This document shows positions 1 to 8,973 of a stretch of 64,000 nucleotides of DNA, piece by piece. Location of the stretch: the NCBI GenBank assembly GCA_963663975.2, contig CAXXRA010000011.1, positions 310,001-374,000 of the forward strand, given 5' to 3'. Each line of letters starts with the position of its first letter. Position 1 is the stretch's first letter. The notes under the pieces are model-generated. The model did no database searches. It was not told the DNA's origin and saw only the letters and a list, made by a program, of their open reading frames with translations. The position numbers and the translations under genes are program-made. The DNA comes from JANQRX01 sp963663975. Lineage in GTDB: Bacteria > Pseudomonadota > Alphaproteobacteria > Rhizobiales > Kaistiaceae.

Positions 1-590
1 CCGGTCGGCGCGCCAAGGTCAACGCGATCGGCGTTATCGGCCTGGTCGAAAACATGCCTGACGGCCTTGCTCAGCGGCCTGGCGACATCGTCACGGCGAT
101 GACCGGACGCACCATTGAAATCATCAACACCGATGCGGAGGGGCGGCTCGTGCTCGCCGACGCCATCGCCTACACCGAACGGCGCTTCAAGCCGCAGATC
201 ATGATTGATCTGGCAACCCTGACCGGCGCGATCATTGTCGCCCTCGGTCACCATCATGCCGGTCTGTTTTCCAATGACAATGATCTTGCCGCGGCCCTGG
301 CAAAGGCCGGCGAGGCGACCGGCGAACTGGTGTGGCGGCTGCCGCTCGGCAAAATGTACGACAAGCAGATCGATTCCAAGTTCGCCAACGTCAAGAACAC
401 CGGCAACCGGGACGCGGGTTCGATAACCGCCGCGCAGTTCCTGCAACGCTTCGTCGACGACACGCCCTGGGCGCATCTGGATATCGCCGGCACCGGCTTC
501 GGGTCGCCGCGGACCGAGATCAACCGCTCGTGGGCGTCGGGTTACGGCGTGCGTTTGCTCGACCGCCTGGTCGCCGATGGCTACGAGTGA
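1..590 (+). CDS. pepA: Leucyl aminopeptidase (PepA family), 3' part
   Basis: Family M17 dinuclear-metal aminopeptidase that removes N-terminal residues from peptides in the cytoplasm. The gene enters from the left edge, so only its last 195 codons are present (the family is about 490-500 residues). The reading frame is open from base 3, upstream of the internal Met at 54. The M17 signature NTDAEGRLVLADA is complete and carries metal-ligand Asp/Glu and the catalytic Arg. It is followed by the usual DLATLTGA segment and a normal C-terminus. The TGA stop overlaps the GTG start of holC by 4 bases, the common alphaproteobacterial pepA-holC pairing, so the two are probably co-translated. Identity is secure; the N-terminal half cannot be judged. 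Confidence 0.95.
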   Translation, partial: GRRAKVNAIGVIGLVENMPDGLAQRPGDIVTAMTGRTIEIINTDAEGRLVLADAIAYTERRFKPQIMIDLATLTGAIIVALGHHHAGLFSNDNDLAAALAKAGEATGELVWRLPLGKMYDKQIDSKFANVKNTGNRDAGSITAAQFLQRFVDDTPWAHLDIAGTGFGSPRTEINRSWASGYGVRLLDRLVADGYE

Positions 591-1051
591 GCCAGGCCGT
601 GACCGAGGTGCTGTTTTACCACCTTGAGGGGCGCTCACTGGAGCAGGTCCTGCCGGGACTGCTTGAAAAGTGCCTGGAGCGGGGCTGGCGGTCGGTGGTC
701 CAACTCGGCTCCCGCGAGCGGTGCGAGGCGCTTGACGCGCTTCTGTGGACCTACAGCGACCAGTCCTTCCTGCCGCACGGCTCGGCGGTCGACGGCGCCA
801 ATGGCGAGCGCCAGCCGGTCTGGATCACCACCGGCGACGACAATCCCAACGGCGCCAGTGTCCGCTTCTTTGCCGATGGGGCGGCAATTTCCGGCGTGGA
901 GCCGTATCAGTGTGCGGTGCTGCTGTTCGACGGTCATGACATCGAGATGGTTGAAAGAGCCCGCGACGCCTGGAAAACCCTGGCCTCCGATGGGCACCAA
1001 ACCACCTATTGGCAACAATCGGTCAATGGTCGCTGGGAGAAGAAAGGCTAA
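587..1051 (+). CDS. holC: DNA polymerase III chi subunit
   Basis: Clamp-loader accessory subunit that links the polymerase III holoenzyme (through psi, where present) to single-strand binding protein. The predicted protein is 154 residues, the usual size. It starts with EVLFYHLEGRSLEQVLPGLL and contains the typical HolC blocks LDALLWTYSDQSFLPHG and QPVWITTGDDNPNGA. I chose GTG at 587 because it gives the family N-terminus and overlaps the pepA stop as GTGA, which implies translational coupling. The frame is open much further upstream (to 332), but that part lies inside pepA. It is convergent with the ABC-F gene, with only 13 bases between stops. Confidence 0.92.
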   Translation: MSQAVTEVLFYHLEGRSLEQVLPGLLEKCLERGWRSVVQLGSRERCEALDALLWTYSDQSFLPHGSAVDGANGERQPVWITTGDDNPNGASVRFFADGAAISGVEPYQCAVLLFDGHDIEMVERARDAWKTLASDGHQTTYWQQSVNGRWEKKG

Positions 1052-1064
1052 CCAGACGGCGGTC

Positions 1065-2939
1065 TCATCTGTCCGCCTGCAACGACAGCTCCATCCAGCG
1101 TCTTTCCGCGACGGCCAGCCGATCCGCCGTTTCGGCCCGCTCCCTCGACAGAGCGGCGGCCTTTCCCGGATCGCCTCGGTAGAGCGAAGGGTCGGCCAGG
1201 GTGGCATCGAGCGATTGAATCTTTCTCTGCAAGGTCTCGACCAGGCCTTCGGTTTCCCTGATCTTTTTTCGCAGCGGCGCGGTTCCCGCGCGGTGGCGCG
1301 CCGCCGTTCGCCGCCGATCGGCTGCCGGTGGTTCGACGATCCGGGCGGGGTTCAGGCGCCGGCGAGGCCCCTTGCGTTGCCCCAGAACCTCGCGCCGGTA
1401 GTCGTCGAGATCGCCGTCATAGGTCCTGACCGTCCCATCGGCCACCAGCCACAGCCGCTCGACGGAGACTTCCAGCAGGTGCCGGTCGTGGCTGATCATG
1501 ATCACCGCTCCGGGATAGGCCGCCAGCGCCTGAACCAGCGCTTCGCGGCCGTCAACGTCGAGATGGTCGGTGGGTTCGTCGAGGATCATCAGATGAGCGC
1601 CGTCGAACGTCGCCAGGCCGAGCAGCAGCCGCGCCTTCTCGCCGCCGGACAGCTTGCCCGCCGGCGTGTGCATTCTCGCGGCCGCAAAGCCCATCGCCCC
1701 AACCCGCGCGCGACGTTTGGCCTCGGTGGCGTCCGGCATCAGCTCACGAACGTGATCGTAGGGTGACTGTGTGGAATCGAGCTCGTCCAGCTGGTGCTGG
1801 GAGAAATACGCGACCTGAAGCTTGGGCGGTCGCCGAAGCGTCCCCTCGCACGGTTGCAGTCGCCCGCCGATCAGTTTGGCGAGCGTCGACTTGCCGTTGC
1901 CGTTGGCGCCGAGAAGCCCGATTCGATCGTCATCGTCGATCCTGAGATCCAGCCCGGCGAGGACCGGCGGGTTCCGGCCATATCCGACCGCGACGTTCTC
2001 CATGGCCACGATCGGCGGACGCGCCGGCTTGGCCGGGACCGGGAAGGAGAAGCCGGCAAGGGTGGCATCGGCCAGCGCCGCGATCGGTTCCAGCCGCTCC
2101 AGGGCCTTGAGCCACGATTGCGCCTGACGCGCCTTCGACGCCTTGTAGCGGAACCGCGCCACAAAGGCCTCCATGTGCCGCCGCTGCTCGTCCTGCTTCT
2201 TCTTGAGTTTCATCTGCAGGGCCTGGCGCTCGCGGCGCTGGCGGTCGAACTGGTCGTATCGGCCGCGGTACGCCGTCAGCTTGCCCTGATCGAGATGGAC
2301 GATGGTATCGACCGCGGTGTTGAGCAGATCTCGATCGTGACTGATGATGATGACCGCGTAGGGGTATCGCGCGACGAAGGTCTCGAGCCACAGAACGCCT
2401 TCCAGATCGAGAAAGTTGGTCGGCTCATCGAGCAGCAGCAGTTCCGGTCGGGCGAACAGGGTGGCGGCAAGCGCCACACGCATGCGCCAGCCGCCGGAAA
2501 GGTCCGAACAGGGATCGCGCTGCGTTGTCTCATCGAATCCCAGCCCCGCCAGGATGGCTGCCGCGCGCGCCTCGGCCGAGTGCGAATCGATGTCCGCCAG
2601 GCGGGTTTGAATCTCGGCGATGCGATCGGGATCGGTTGCAACCTCAGCCTCCGCCAGCAGCGTTGAACGCTCACTGTCGGCCGCCAGAACCACCTCAATC
2701 AGCGCGCGGCCGTCTGCCGGTGCCTCCTGCGCGACCTGGCCGGTTCTGGCGTTGCGTGGCAGGCTGATGGATCCGCTTTCCGGCCCGATCTCGCCCGCGA
2801 TCAATCGGAAAAGGGTCGTCTTGCCAGCCCCGTTCCGTCCGACAAGACCCGTTTTTGATCGCGCCGGCAGGGCGATCGTGGCGCGGTCGAACAACAGGCG
2901 ATCGGCAATCCGATAGGTGAGGCTGTTGATGTGCAGCAT
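1065..2939 (-). CDS. ABC-F family ATPase (YheS/Uup-like)
   Basis: Soluble tandem ABC ATPase of 624 residues with no membrane segments. ABC-F proteins act at the ribosome (E-site factors) or in DNA-linked processes (Uup). Visible landmarks are Walker A GRNGAGKTT near residue 34, signature LSGGWRMRV, Walker B LLLDEPTNFLD, a basic interdomain linker (MKLKKKQDEQRRHMEAF), second Walker A GANGNGKST, signature LSGGEKARL and Walker B ILDEPTDHLD. The C-terminus is charged and probably coiled-coil. The start MLHINSLTYRIADR (2939) is preferred over an upstream in-frame start at 2993 because it matches the family N-terminus. Layout and length favour the YheS branch; this is inference. Confidence 0.9.
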   Translation of the reverse strand: MLHINSLTYRIADRLLFDRATIALPARSKTGLVGRNGAGKTTLFRLIAGEIGPESGSISLPRNARTGQVAQEAPADGRALIEVVLAADSERSTLLAEAEVATDPDRIAEIQTRLADIDSHSAEARAAAILAGLGFDETTQRDPCSDLSGGWRMRVALAATLFARPELLLLDEPTNFLDLEGVLWLETFVARYPYAVIIISHDRDLLNTAVDTIVHLDQGKLTAYRGRYDQFDRQRRERQALQMKLKKKQDEQRRHMEAFVARFRYKASKARQAQSWLKALERLEPIAALADATLAGFSFPVPAKPARPPIVAMENVAVGYGRNPPVLAGLDLRIDDDDRIGLLGANGNGKSTLAKLIGGRLQPCEGTLRRPPKLQVAYFSQHQLDELDSTQSPYDHVRELMPDATEAKRRARVGAMGFAAARMHTPAGKLSGGEKARLLLGLATFDGAHLMILDEPTDHLDVDGREALVQALAAYPGAVIMISHDRHLLEVSVERLWLVADGTVRTYDGDLDDYRREVLGQRKGPRRRLNPARIVEPPAADRRRTAARHRAGTAPLRKKIRETEGLVETLQRKIQSLDATLADPSLYRGDPGKAAALSRERAETADRLAVAERRWMELSLQADR

Positions 2940-3281
2940 GGCGGCGCACGTTGTGCCGCGCCCCACCCGCGGGCGCAAGGCGGGAGATGTCATTCCCGCC
3001 GGCGGAAGGCCCCGCGACAGGAACGCAACTTCAGGCTTGCGGCATGAGGCCTAACGCCGCTTGGCATCAGCCTCGTGCGCGACGCACGCACCATGGGCAG
3101 GCCGAACCTGCGTTGCGACCGACCAGCGTGGCCCCGGTCACCACAACCGAACGCGGGTTCTGCCGTCAACCGGCTCAAGGTTGCCGTGGACAATAACCAG
3201 GATCGTCCGGCACGCGGCCAGTGGCCTTACCGTGCGATACTGCGGCAGCGAATCAATCGTTCATCGAAATGGGCTGAGACG
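2940..3281. other. Divergent intergenic region, abc-f / aquaporin
   Basis: 342 bases between two divergent genes. It must hold both promoters. I see no convincing -35/-10 pair, hairpin with a T-run, or conserved small reading frame. Open frames crossing it lack ribosome-binding sites and family similarity. Confidence 0.4.
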
Positions 3282-3989
3282 ATGAGTGATGCAGTCAAAA
3301 AATACCTCGCGGAATTGATCGGCACCGCGGCTCTGGTGTTGATCGGATGTGGTACGGTCGCGATCGGCGGCTATGCCGGCGAGCTGCCGCTGGGCGTGCT
3401 TCCGATAGGCTTGGCCTTCGGCCTGGCGGTGACCGGCGTGGTCTACGCAATCGGGCCGATTTCCGGCTGTCACATCAATCCGGCGGTGACCGTTGCCATG
3501 CTCGTCGCCGGCCGGATGGAGACGCGCGATGCGACGGGCTACATCCTGTCCCAACTCGTCGGCGGGATCGTCGGCGCCTTGATCGTCGTGACGATCCTGA
3601 CCGGCAGTCCGGACTACTCCATTGCCGCCTCCGGGCTCGGCCAGAACGGTTATGACCAAGCATCACCGGGCGGCTACAGCCTGTTGGCAGGGATTATCGT
3701 GGAAATCGTCGCGACGTTTCTGTTCGTGCTGGTCATCCTCGGCGTGACCCAGGAAGGTGGCGGCACGGGTCCGCTGGCGGGCCTGATCATCGGATTGACT
3801 CTGTTCGCCCTGCACATGCCGTTCATCCAGGTCACCGGCCTGTCGGTGAACCCGGCCAGGAGCCTCGGACCGGCTGTCTTCGTAGGCGGGACGGCGCTGG
3901 CACAGGTTTGGATGTTCATCGGGATGCCGGTGATCGGCGGCGCCATAGCCGGCTGGTTGTTCCGGGCCAAGGTGCTTTCGGCCGATTGA
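3282..3989 (+). CDS. aqpZ: Aquaporin (AqpZ-like water channel)
   Basis: MIP-family channel of 235 residues in the inner membrane with six predicted helices. The two half-helix motifs are present: HINPAVT (NPA at 66-68) and SVNPARSLGPAVF (NPA at 190-192). Selectivity-filter positions match the water-specific AqpZ pattern (Phe46, His178, Thr185 and Arg193, placed by comparison with GLTLFALHMP and VTGLSVNPAR), so a glycerol facilitator is less likely. The ATG at 3282 gives a normal short cytoplasmic N-terminus; the open frame upstream to 3075 is arginine-rich and unlike the family. It is a single gene, divergent from the ABC-F gene and followed by ndk after 98 bases. Confidence 0.93.
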   Translation: MSDAVKKYLAELIGTAALVLIGCGTVAIGGYAGELPLGVLPIGLAFGLAVTGVVYAIGPISGCHINPAVTVAMLVAGRMETRDATGYILSQLVGGIVGALIVVTILTGSPDYSIAASGLGQNGYDQASPGGYSLLAGIIVEIVATFLFVLVILGVTQEGGGTGPLAGLIIGLTLFALHMPFIQVTGLSVNPARSLGPAVFVGGTALAQVWMFIGMPVIGGAIAGWLFRAKVLSAD

Positions 3990-4003
3990 TCTGGTTTGAA
4001 TAG

Positions 4004-4027
4004 AAGGCGGCGGCGATCAGCCGCCTT
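4004..4027 (+). terminator. Stem-loop after aquaporin gene
   Basis: An 8-base perfect inverted repeat (AAGGCGGC / GCCGCCTT) with an 8-base loop lies 15 bases after the aquaporin stop. No T-run follows, so this is at best a weak or Rho-assisted terminator. Confidence 0.3.
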
Positions 4028-4087
4028 GTGCACCCGCCGATGCGCGGTTAAGACAACGGCCGTTTTCCCAAAATCCGAGGATTGTCC

Positions 4088-4510
4088 ATGGCCGTTGAGC
4101 GTACCTTTTCGATGATCAAACCCGACGCCACCGCGCGCAATTTGACGGGTGCCATCAACGCCCGGTTCGAACAGGCGGGGTTGCGCATTGCCGCCCAAAA
4201 GCGGGTGTGGATGAGCCGACAGCAGGCAGAGGGCTTCTACGCCGTACATCGCGGGCGTCCATTCTATGACGAACTCTGCGATTTCATGTCATCGGGGCCG
4301 ACGGTCGTCCAGGTCCTGGAGGGCGAGAACGCGATCGCCAGGAACCGCCAGATCATGGGTGCCACCAATCCGGCCGACGCCGATGCCGGAACGATCCGCA
4401 AGGACTACGCGCGCTCCATCGGCGAGAATGCCGTGCACGGGTCCGACGCGCCCGAGACGGCCGCCGAGGAAATCGCCTACTGGTTCTCCGAGGTCGAGAT
4501 CGTCGGCTGA
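4088..4510 (+). CDS. ndk: Nucleoside diphosphate kinase
   Basis: Transfers the gamma-phosphate between nucleoside triphosphates and diphosphates through a phosphohistidine and keeps NTP/dNTP pools balanced. The protein is 140 residues, the standard length. It begins AVERTFSMIKPDA and has the active-site block NAVHGSDAPE with catalytic His117. ATG at 4088 fits the family start; an in-frame TTG two codons upstream (4082) is unlikely. The last 34 bases overlap the convergent moaE gene, so the two 3' ends are antisense to each other. Confidence 0.97.
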   Translation: MAVERTFSMIKPDATARNLTGAINARFEQAGLRIAAQKRVWMSRQQAEGFYAVHRGRPFYDELCDFMSSGPTVVQVLEGENAIARNRQIMGATNPADADAGTIRKDYARSIGENAVHGSDAPETAAEEIAYWFSEVEIVG

Positions 4511-4983
4511 TCCGATCCGGCCTCTGCCCAACGGTCGGCGGCATCATCATCCTGACGCCTGGCCTCGATCCAGGTTCCGGCCTTACCGGATGCCGGATGT
4601 TCCTTCTTCCAGAACGGCGCTCGGGTCTTCAGGAAATCCATGGTGAATTCGGCAGCCCGCAACGCCGGCCCGCGATGTTCGGCGGCGGTGACGACCAGAA
4701 CGATGTTGTCACCCGGCAGCAGCCGGCCATGCCGATGAACGATGGTGATGCCCGACAGCATCCATCGCTGCGTTGCCTCAACCCCCAAACGCCGTAGTTC
4801 CGCCTCCGCCATGCCCGGATAGTGTTCGAGCTCCAATGCAGCCAGCGCCCCGTCCTGGTCCCGGCAGACCCCGGTGAAGGTCACGATGGCGCCGACATTT
4901 CGCTGGCCGGCGCGCACGAGATCGGCCTCTTTGGCGGCATCGAAGTCGGCCGACTGCACCCGGACCGTGACGGTGGCGGGCAA
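4477..4983 (-). CDS. moaE: Molybdopterin synthase large subunit MoaE
   Basis: Catalytic subunit that adds two sulfurs to precursor Z (cPMP) to make molybdopterin, using the thiocarboxylated C-terminus of MoaD. The 168-residue protein has VGAIVTFTGVCRD, the HRHGRLLPGD block and FLKTRAPFWKKE with the conserved lysines that contact MoaD and substrate. The C-terminus is about 20 residues longer than usual and low-complexity, and it overlaps ndk. It lies 6 bases after moaD and is the last gene of the SDR-uvrC-pgsA-moaD-moaE operon. Confidence 0.95.
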   Translation of the reverse strand: MPATVTVRVQSADFDAAKEADLVRAGQRNVGAIVTFTGVCRDQDGALAALELEHYPGMAEAELRRLGVEATQRWMLSGITIVHRHGRLLPGDNIVLVVTAAEHRGPALRAAEFTMDFLKTRAPFWKKEHPASGKAGTWIEARRQDDDAADRWAEAGSDQPTISTSENQ

Positions 4984-4989
4984 GGTTGC

Positions 4990-5241
4990 CTATCCGCCCG
5001 TCATCGGCGGAAACAGTGCGACCTCGCGGGCGTCCGCCAGCGAGGCGTTCCTCGGGGTGTGGACATGATCGACGGCGATCCGCACCGAGGCGCTGTCCTG
5101 CAGCGCATGGGCGTATTCCGGGCCGCGTTCGCTCAGCCATGCCAAAAGGTCGTCGGTGGTGCGGACCGCCGGCGGCAGCTCAACCGTTTCTTCCTCGCGG
5201 CCGATCCGTTCACGAACCCAGGCGAAGTAGACGAGTTTCAA
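4990..5241 (-). CDS. moaD: Molybdopterin synthase small subunit MoaD
   Basis: Ubiquitin-fold sulfur carrier of 83 residues that ends in the required Gly-Gly (PPMTGG), the tail that is adenylated and thiocarboxylated. It starts KLVYFAWVRERIG, as is typical. Its ATG overlaps the end of pgsA by 4 bases, and moaE follows directly, so carrier and enzyme should be made together. Confidence 0.94.
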   Translation of the reverse strand: MKLVYFAWVRERIGREEETVELPPAVRTTDDLLAWLSERGPEYAHALQDSASVRIAVDHVHTPRNASLADAREVALFPPMTGG

Positions 5242-5882
5242 TCACCCTCTCCCAGCAAATGGCCAACGCCGGCCCTGAAATAGTCATAGCCGGTGTAAAG
5301 GGTGATCAGCGCCGCAATCCACAACAGCAGCAAGCCGACATAGGTCACCACGCCGACACCCGAGAAATAGTAGTGGAGGATTCTATCGCCGGCCGGGCCC
5401 ACCAGCAGTGCTCCGATCGCAACCATCTGCAGCGTTGTTTTCCACTTGGCCAGCCACGTCACCGGAACGCTCACCTGCGCGCCGGCAAGAAACTCCCGCA
5501 ACCCGGAAACCAGGATTTCGCGGGTCAGGATCACGATCGCCGCCAGCACCGACCACTCGCCGATCGTGCCTTCCGAGACCAGCAGCAAGAGCGCCGTTGC
5601 GACGATCAGCTTGTCGGCGATCGGGTCGAGCAGGCCGCCAATGGCTGACTGCTGTTTCCAGGCGCGGGCGAGATAGCCGTCAAAGAAGTCGCTGACGCTG
5701 GCGGCGACGAAGACGGCCAAGCTCATCCAGCGGCTGACGTTGCTCTCAAGCAGGAAAAACACGACCAGCAGCGGCACCGCCAGGATACGGGCGTAGGTCA
5801 GGAGATTGGGAACGGCAAACAGATGCGGCGGCAGACCCGTGGCCGCGGAATCATCGCTCATCCTGCCCGGTTGTTCGGTCAC
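5238..5882 (-). CDS. pgsA: CDP-diacylglycerol-glycerol-3-phosphate 3-phosphatidyltransferase
   Basis: Inner-membrane enzyme that makes phosphatidylglycerol phosphate, the committed step to phosphatidylglycerol and cardiolipin. The 214-residue protein has several hydrophobic helices and the CDP-alcohol phosphotransferase signature SDFFDGYLAR followed by GGLLDPIADK, with all expected Asp residues. GTG at 5882 is supported by an upstream GGAG about 7 bases away; an ATG seven codons in (5861) is possible. It overlaps moaD downstream. A second CDP-alcohol transferase lies at 12667. Confidence 0.93.
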   Translation of the reverse strand: MTEQPGRMSDDSAATGLPPHLFAVPNLLTYARILAVPLLVVFFLLESNVSRWMSLAVFVAASVSDFFDGYLARAWKQQSAIGGLLDPIADKLIVATALLLLVSEGTIGEWSVLAAIVILTREILVSGLREFLAGAQVSVPVTWLAKWKTTLQMVAIGALLVGPAGDRILHYYFSGVGVVTYVGLLLLWIAALITLYTGYDYFRAGVGHLLGEGD

Positions 5883-5988
5883 ACGGCTTCTCCGTTCGGC
5901 CGGCGCGTGTTCCAGCTTCCCCCAAGGTCAGCGTATCTGATCATCCGCATAGCACATCATGACCGACCGGCCAGGCGCTCAGCGCCCG

Positions 5989-7932
5989 TCAGCCTGCGTT
6001 CTCGTGGAAGTAATCATAGATCGTTTTAGCGGTTTCGTCTGAGATTCCGGTGACCTCGCGCAAATCGTCGATGGCCGCCCGGCCCACCGCCTTGGCCGTT
6101 CCGAAGTGACGCAGAAGGGCCCGCTTCCTCACCGGTCCGATTCCGGTGATCTCGTCGAGCGGGCTTCTTGCGATGTCCGACTTGCGGCGGGCGCGATGGG
6201 AGCCGATGGCGAAACGGTGGGCCTCGTCGCGAAGCCGCTGGATGAAATACAGCACCGGATCGCGCGGTGGGATGGTGAACGGCTGGCGACCGCGAACATG
6301 AAACGTCTCACGTCCGGCGTCGCGATCAGCGCCCTTGGCGATCCCGATCACTGGAAGATCGGTGATGCCGAGTTCGGCGAAAACTTCCTCGCCCGCGTTC
6401 AGTTGACCCCGGCCGCCATCGATCAGGACGACATCGGGCCAAGGACCCATCTCGCCGCCGCCCGGCGATCCCTCATGGCCGAGATCGTCTGCTCCCGCCT
6501 CGCGCGGACCGGCCTCACGCATCAGCCGGCCGAAGCGCCGTCTGAGCACTTCCCGCATCATGGCGTAATCGTCCCCAGGCGTCAGCGTTTCGGATCGAAT
6601 GTTGAATTTGCGGTAATGCGATTTGAAAAACCCCTCAGGTCCGGCAACGATCATGGCCCCGACAGCGTTGCTGCCCATAATGTGGCTGTTGTCGAAGACT
6701 TCAATGCGACCGGGCGTCTCGCCAAGGTCGAAAACTTCCGCCAAGCGGGCCAGAAGCCTGCCTTGGGACGACGATTCGGCCAGCGCCCGGCCAAGTGCCT
6801 CCTTGGCATTCATCTGCGCCCGGGCGACCAGGTCGCGTTTCTCGCCGCGACGCGGCACCACCACCGCAACGCGGCGGCCGGCTCGTTCGCTCAGGGCCTC
6901 TGCCAGCAGCGCACGCTCCGGGATATCGTGAGACAGAAGCAACAGCTTGGGCGGCGGTTTGTCGTCGTAGAACTGCGGCAGGAAGGTCGACAGAACGTCC
7001 TCGGCCTCATGGCCGGCATCGGCTCGCGGAAAGTAGGTTCGGTTGCCCCAATTCTGACCGGTTCTGAAGAAGAAGACCTCCACCATCGTGCGCCCGCCCT
7101 CCTGGTAACAGGCAAAAACGTCCGCTTCCTCGACGCCGCCCGGATTGATCCCCTGGTCCGACTGGACGTGGGCGAGCGCCGCGAGCCGGTCGCGATAACG
7201 GGCGGCGCTCTCGAAGTCGAGCCGCTCGGCGGCTGCTTCCATCGCCTCCTGCAAGGTAGCGCGCACTGCCGTGCTGCGCCCGGACAGAAAGCCGCCTGCT
7301 TGCTCGACCAAAGCGGCATAATCTTCGTGCGAGATTTCGCCGGTGCAGGGTGCTGAACAGCGTTTGATCTGAAACAGCAGGCACGGCCGGGTACGGCTTT
7401 CGAACACCGCATCCGAGCAGGTGCGGAGCAGGAATGCGCGTTCAAGCGAGCTGATGGTGCGCCCAACCGCGCCGGCGGAGGCGAAGGGGCCGAAATAGCG
7501 GCCCTTGCGGGAGCGGGCGCCGCGGTGCTTGGCCAGACGCGGGGCAACGTGGTCGCCGGTCAGCAGGATATAGGGAAGCGACTTGTCGTCCCTAAGAAGC
7601 ACATTGTATCGCGGCCGCAGGCGCTTGATGAGATTGGCCTCGAGCAGCAGCGCCTCGGTTTCGGTGCGGGTCGACACGAATTCCATCGACGCCGTGGCGT
7701 GGATGACGCGCTGGATGCGCGGCGGAACACCGGAGGGACGGGTGTAGCTCTGGACCCTCTTGCGCAGGCTTCGCGCCTTGCCGACGTAGAGCACGGTGCC
7801 CTTGGCATCGATCATGCGGTAGACGCCCGGCCCGCCAGGGAGCCGCTTGACGATCCCGGCAATGACGGCAGCACCGGTCGGCATCACCGCAGGGGTGGCT
7901 TCGGAAGTGCTGTCAGGCGCTTTTTCGATCAA
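5989..7932 (-). CDS. uvrC: UvrABC excinuclease subunit C
   Basis: Nuclease that makes both incisions around bulky DNA lesions after UvrAB loading. The 647-residue protein has an N-terminal GIY-YIG domain (GPGVYRMIDAKG, VLYVGKARSLRKR at about residues 34-60), a central UVR helix pair, an RNase H-like second nuclease domain, and C-terminal helix-hairpin-helix motifs (GIGPVRKRALLRHFG). It starts at a TTG that overlaps the stop of the upstream SDR gene by 4 bases (TTGA), so it is translationally coupled. Confidence 0.96.
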   Translation of the reverse strand: MIEKAPDSTSEATPAVMPTGAAVIAGIVKRLPGGPGVYRMIDAKGTVLYVGKARSLRKRVQSYTRPSGVPPRIQRVIHATASMEFVSTRTETEALLLEANLIKRLRPRYNVLLRDDKSLPYILLTGDHVAPRLAKHRGARSRKGRYFGPFASAGAVGRTISSLERAFLLRTCSDAVFESRTRPCLLFQIKRCSAPCTGEISHEDYAALVEQAGGFLSGRSTAVRATLQEAMEAAAERLDFESAARYRDRLAALAHVQSDQGINPGGVEEADVFACYQEGGRTMVEVFFFRTGQNWGNRTYFPRADAGHEAEDVLSTFLPQFYDDKPPPKLLLLSHDIPERALLAEALSERAGRRVAVVVPRRGEKRDLVARAQMNAKEALGRALAESSSQGRLLARLAEVFDLGETPGRIEVFDNSHIMGSNAVGAMIVAGPEGFFKSHYRKFNIRSETLTPGDDYAMMREVLRRRFGRLMREAGPREAGADDLGHEGSPGGGEMGPWPDVVLIDGGRGQLNAGEEVFAELGITDLPVIGIAKGADRDAGRETFHVRGRQPFTIPPRDPVLYFIQRLRDEAHRFAIGSHRARRKSDIARSPLDEITGIGPVRKRALLRHFGTAKAVGRAAIDDLREVTGISDETAKTIYDYFHENAG

Positions 7933-8696
7933 TCGATGACCTGCTGGTCGATGGTTTCCCAGGCCAGATGCTGACCGCCGTCGAGCGCCACGGTCTGGCC
8001 GGTGATCGAAGCATTGTCGACGAAGAATCGCACCGCGCGGCCGAACTCCGCAAGTTCGGCGCCTCGCTGGAGCGGCACCGACCTCGTTATCTGGTCGAAG
8101 CGCTCGGTTGTCTGGTGCGTGTGCGCCAACGTCGGTCCCGGAGCGATCCCGTGAACTCTGACCCGCGGTGCCAGGGCTTGTGCCAGGGTCCTGGTCGCGG
8201 TGTGCAGCGCGGATTTGGAGAGTTGGTAGGAGACGTAGACGGGAAGCGGCTTCAACACCCGCTGGTCGAGGATGTTGACGACGTTGCCCTGGACGCCGTC
8301 CGCAAGTTGACCGGCAAGCGCCTCGGTCAAAAATACCGGCGCGGCAAGATTAACCGCGAGCTGCGCCTCCCACGCCGAGCGGTCCAGTTCGCCGATCTCG
8401 TCGCGGGCAAACGTGGCGGCGTTGTTGACCAGCAAAGTCGGGGGTCCGAGGGCCTCGGCGACTTGGGGAATCAGTCCCGGCAATTGCGAGGGGTCGCCGA
8501 GATCGCACCCCACCGAACGCGCCCCGCCACCGCTTCGGCGGATGCGCTCCGCCAAATCTTCGGCCTCCTCTTGCGACCGATTGTAGTGAATCGCCACCGA
8601 CCAGCCGTGGTCGGCCAGGTCCTGGCAGATCGCAGCACCGATACGGCGCGCACCACCGGTGACGAGCGCTACGCGTGGGGAGGGGGCCTTTACCAT
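7929..8696 (-). CDS. SDR oxidoreductase, FolM/pteridine-reductase-like
   Basis: Short-chain dehydrogenase/reductase of 255 residues. It has a Rossmann nucleotide loop TGGARRIGAAI, NNAA core motif and active-site Tyr/Lys in YVSYQLSK. The usual catalytic Ser is replaced by Asp in VVNILDQ, the Asp-Tyr-Lys arrangement of pteridine reductase PTR1 and FolM. I infer an NADPH-dependent reductase of pterin or dihydrofolate-type substrates. That would sit well upstream of molybdopterin genes, although the real substrate is unknown. It is the first gene of the operon that continues with uvrC, pgsA, moaD and moaE. Confidence 0.85.
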   Translation of the reverse strand: MVKAPSPRVALVTGGARRIGAAICQDLADHGWSVAIHYNRSQEEAEDLAERIRRSGGGARSVGCDLGDPSQLPGLIPQVAEALGPPTLLVNNAATFARDEIGELDRSAWEAQLAVNLAAPVFLTEALAGQLADGVQGNVVNILDQRVLKPLPVYVSYQLSKSALHTATRTLAQALAPRVRVHGIAPGPTLAHTHQTTERFDQITRSVPLQRGAELAEFGRAVRFFVDNASITGQTVALDGGQHLAWETIDQQVID

Positions 8697-8973
8697 CGCT
8701 TAACCATACTTAACGGGTGTGCCGTTGCGGGACGCCGAAAACTCGGCTCAACGGCAATCAATTTCCGCGCGGGACCGGCAGAAAACTGTCGTTGAGAGAC
8801 CAATACGATGTCGATCCACGGCGCGAAATGATCATCGTTCCGCCCCTGGTCAGCCGCATTTTGTTAACGCTTACGCCCTATTACCAGCCTCATATCCGCG
8901 TCCCGACCAGCGGCTGCAGCTTCGCCCGTCGTCGCCATCGGATTGGACGCCCGGAACCGACGAGGAAAGTGTC

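Noticed and set aside
6106..7356. 416-codon open frame on the plus strand
   Set aside because: Antisense to uvrC, arginine/glycine-rich, no start signal; a product of GC-rich third positions.
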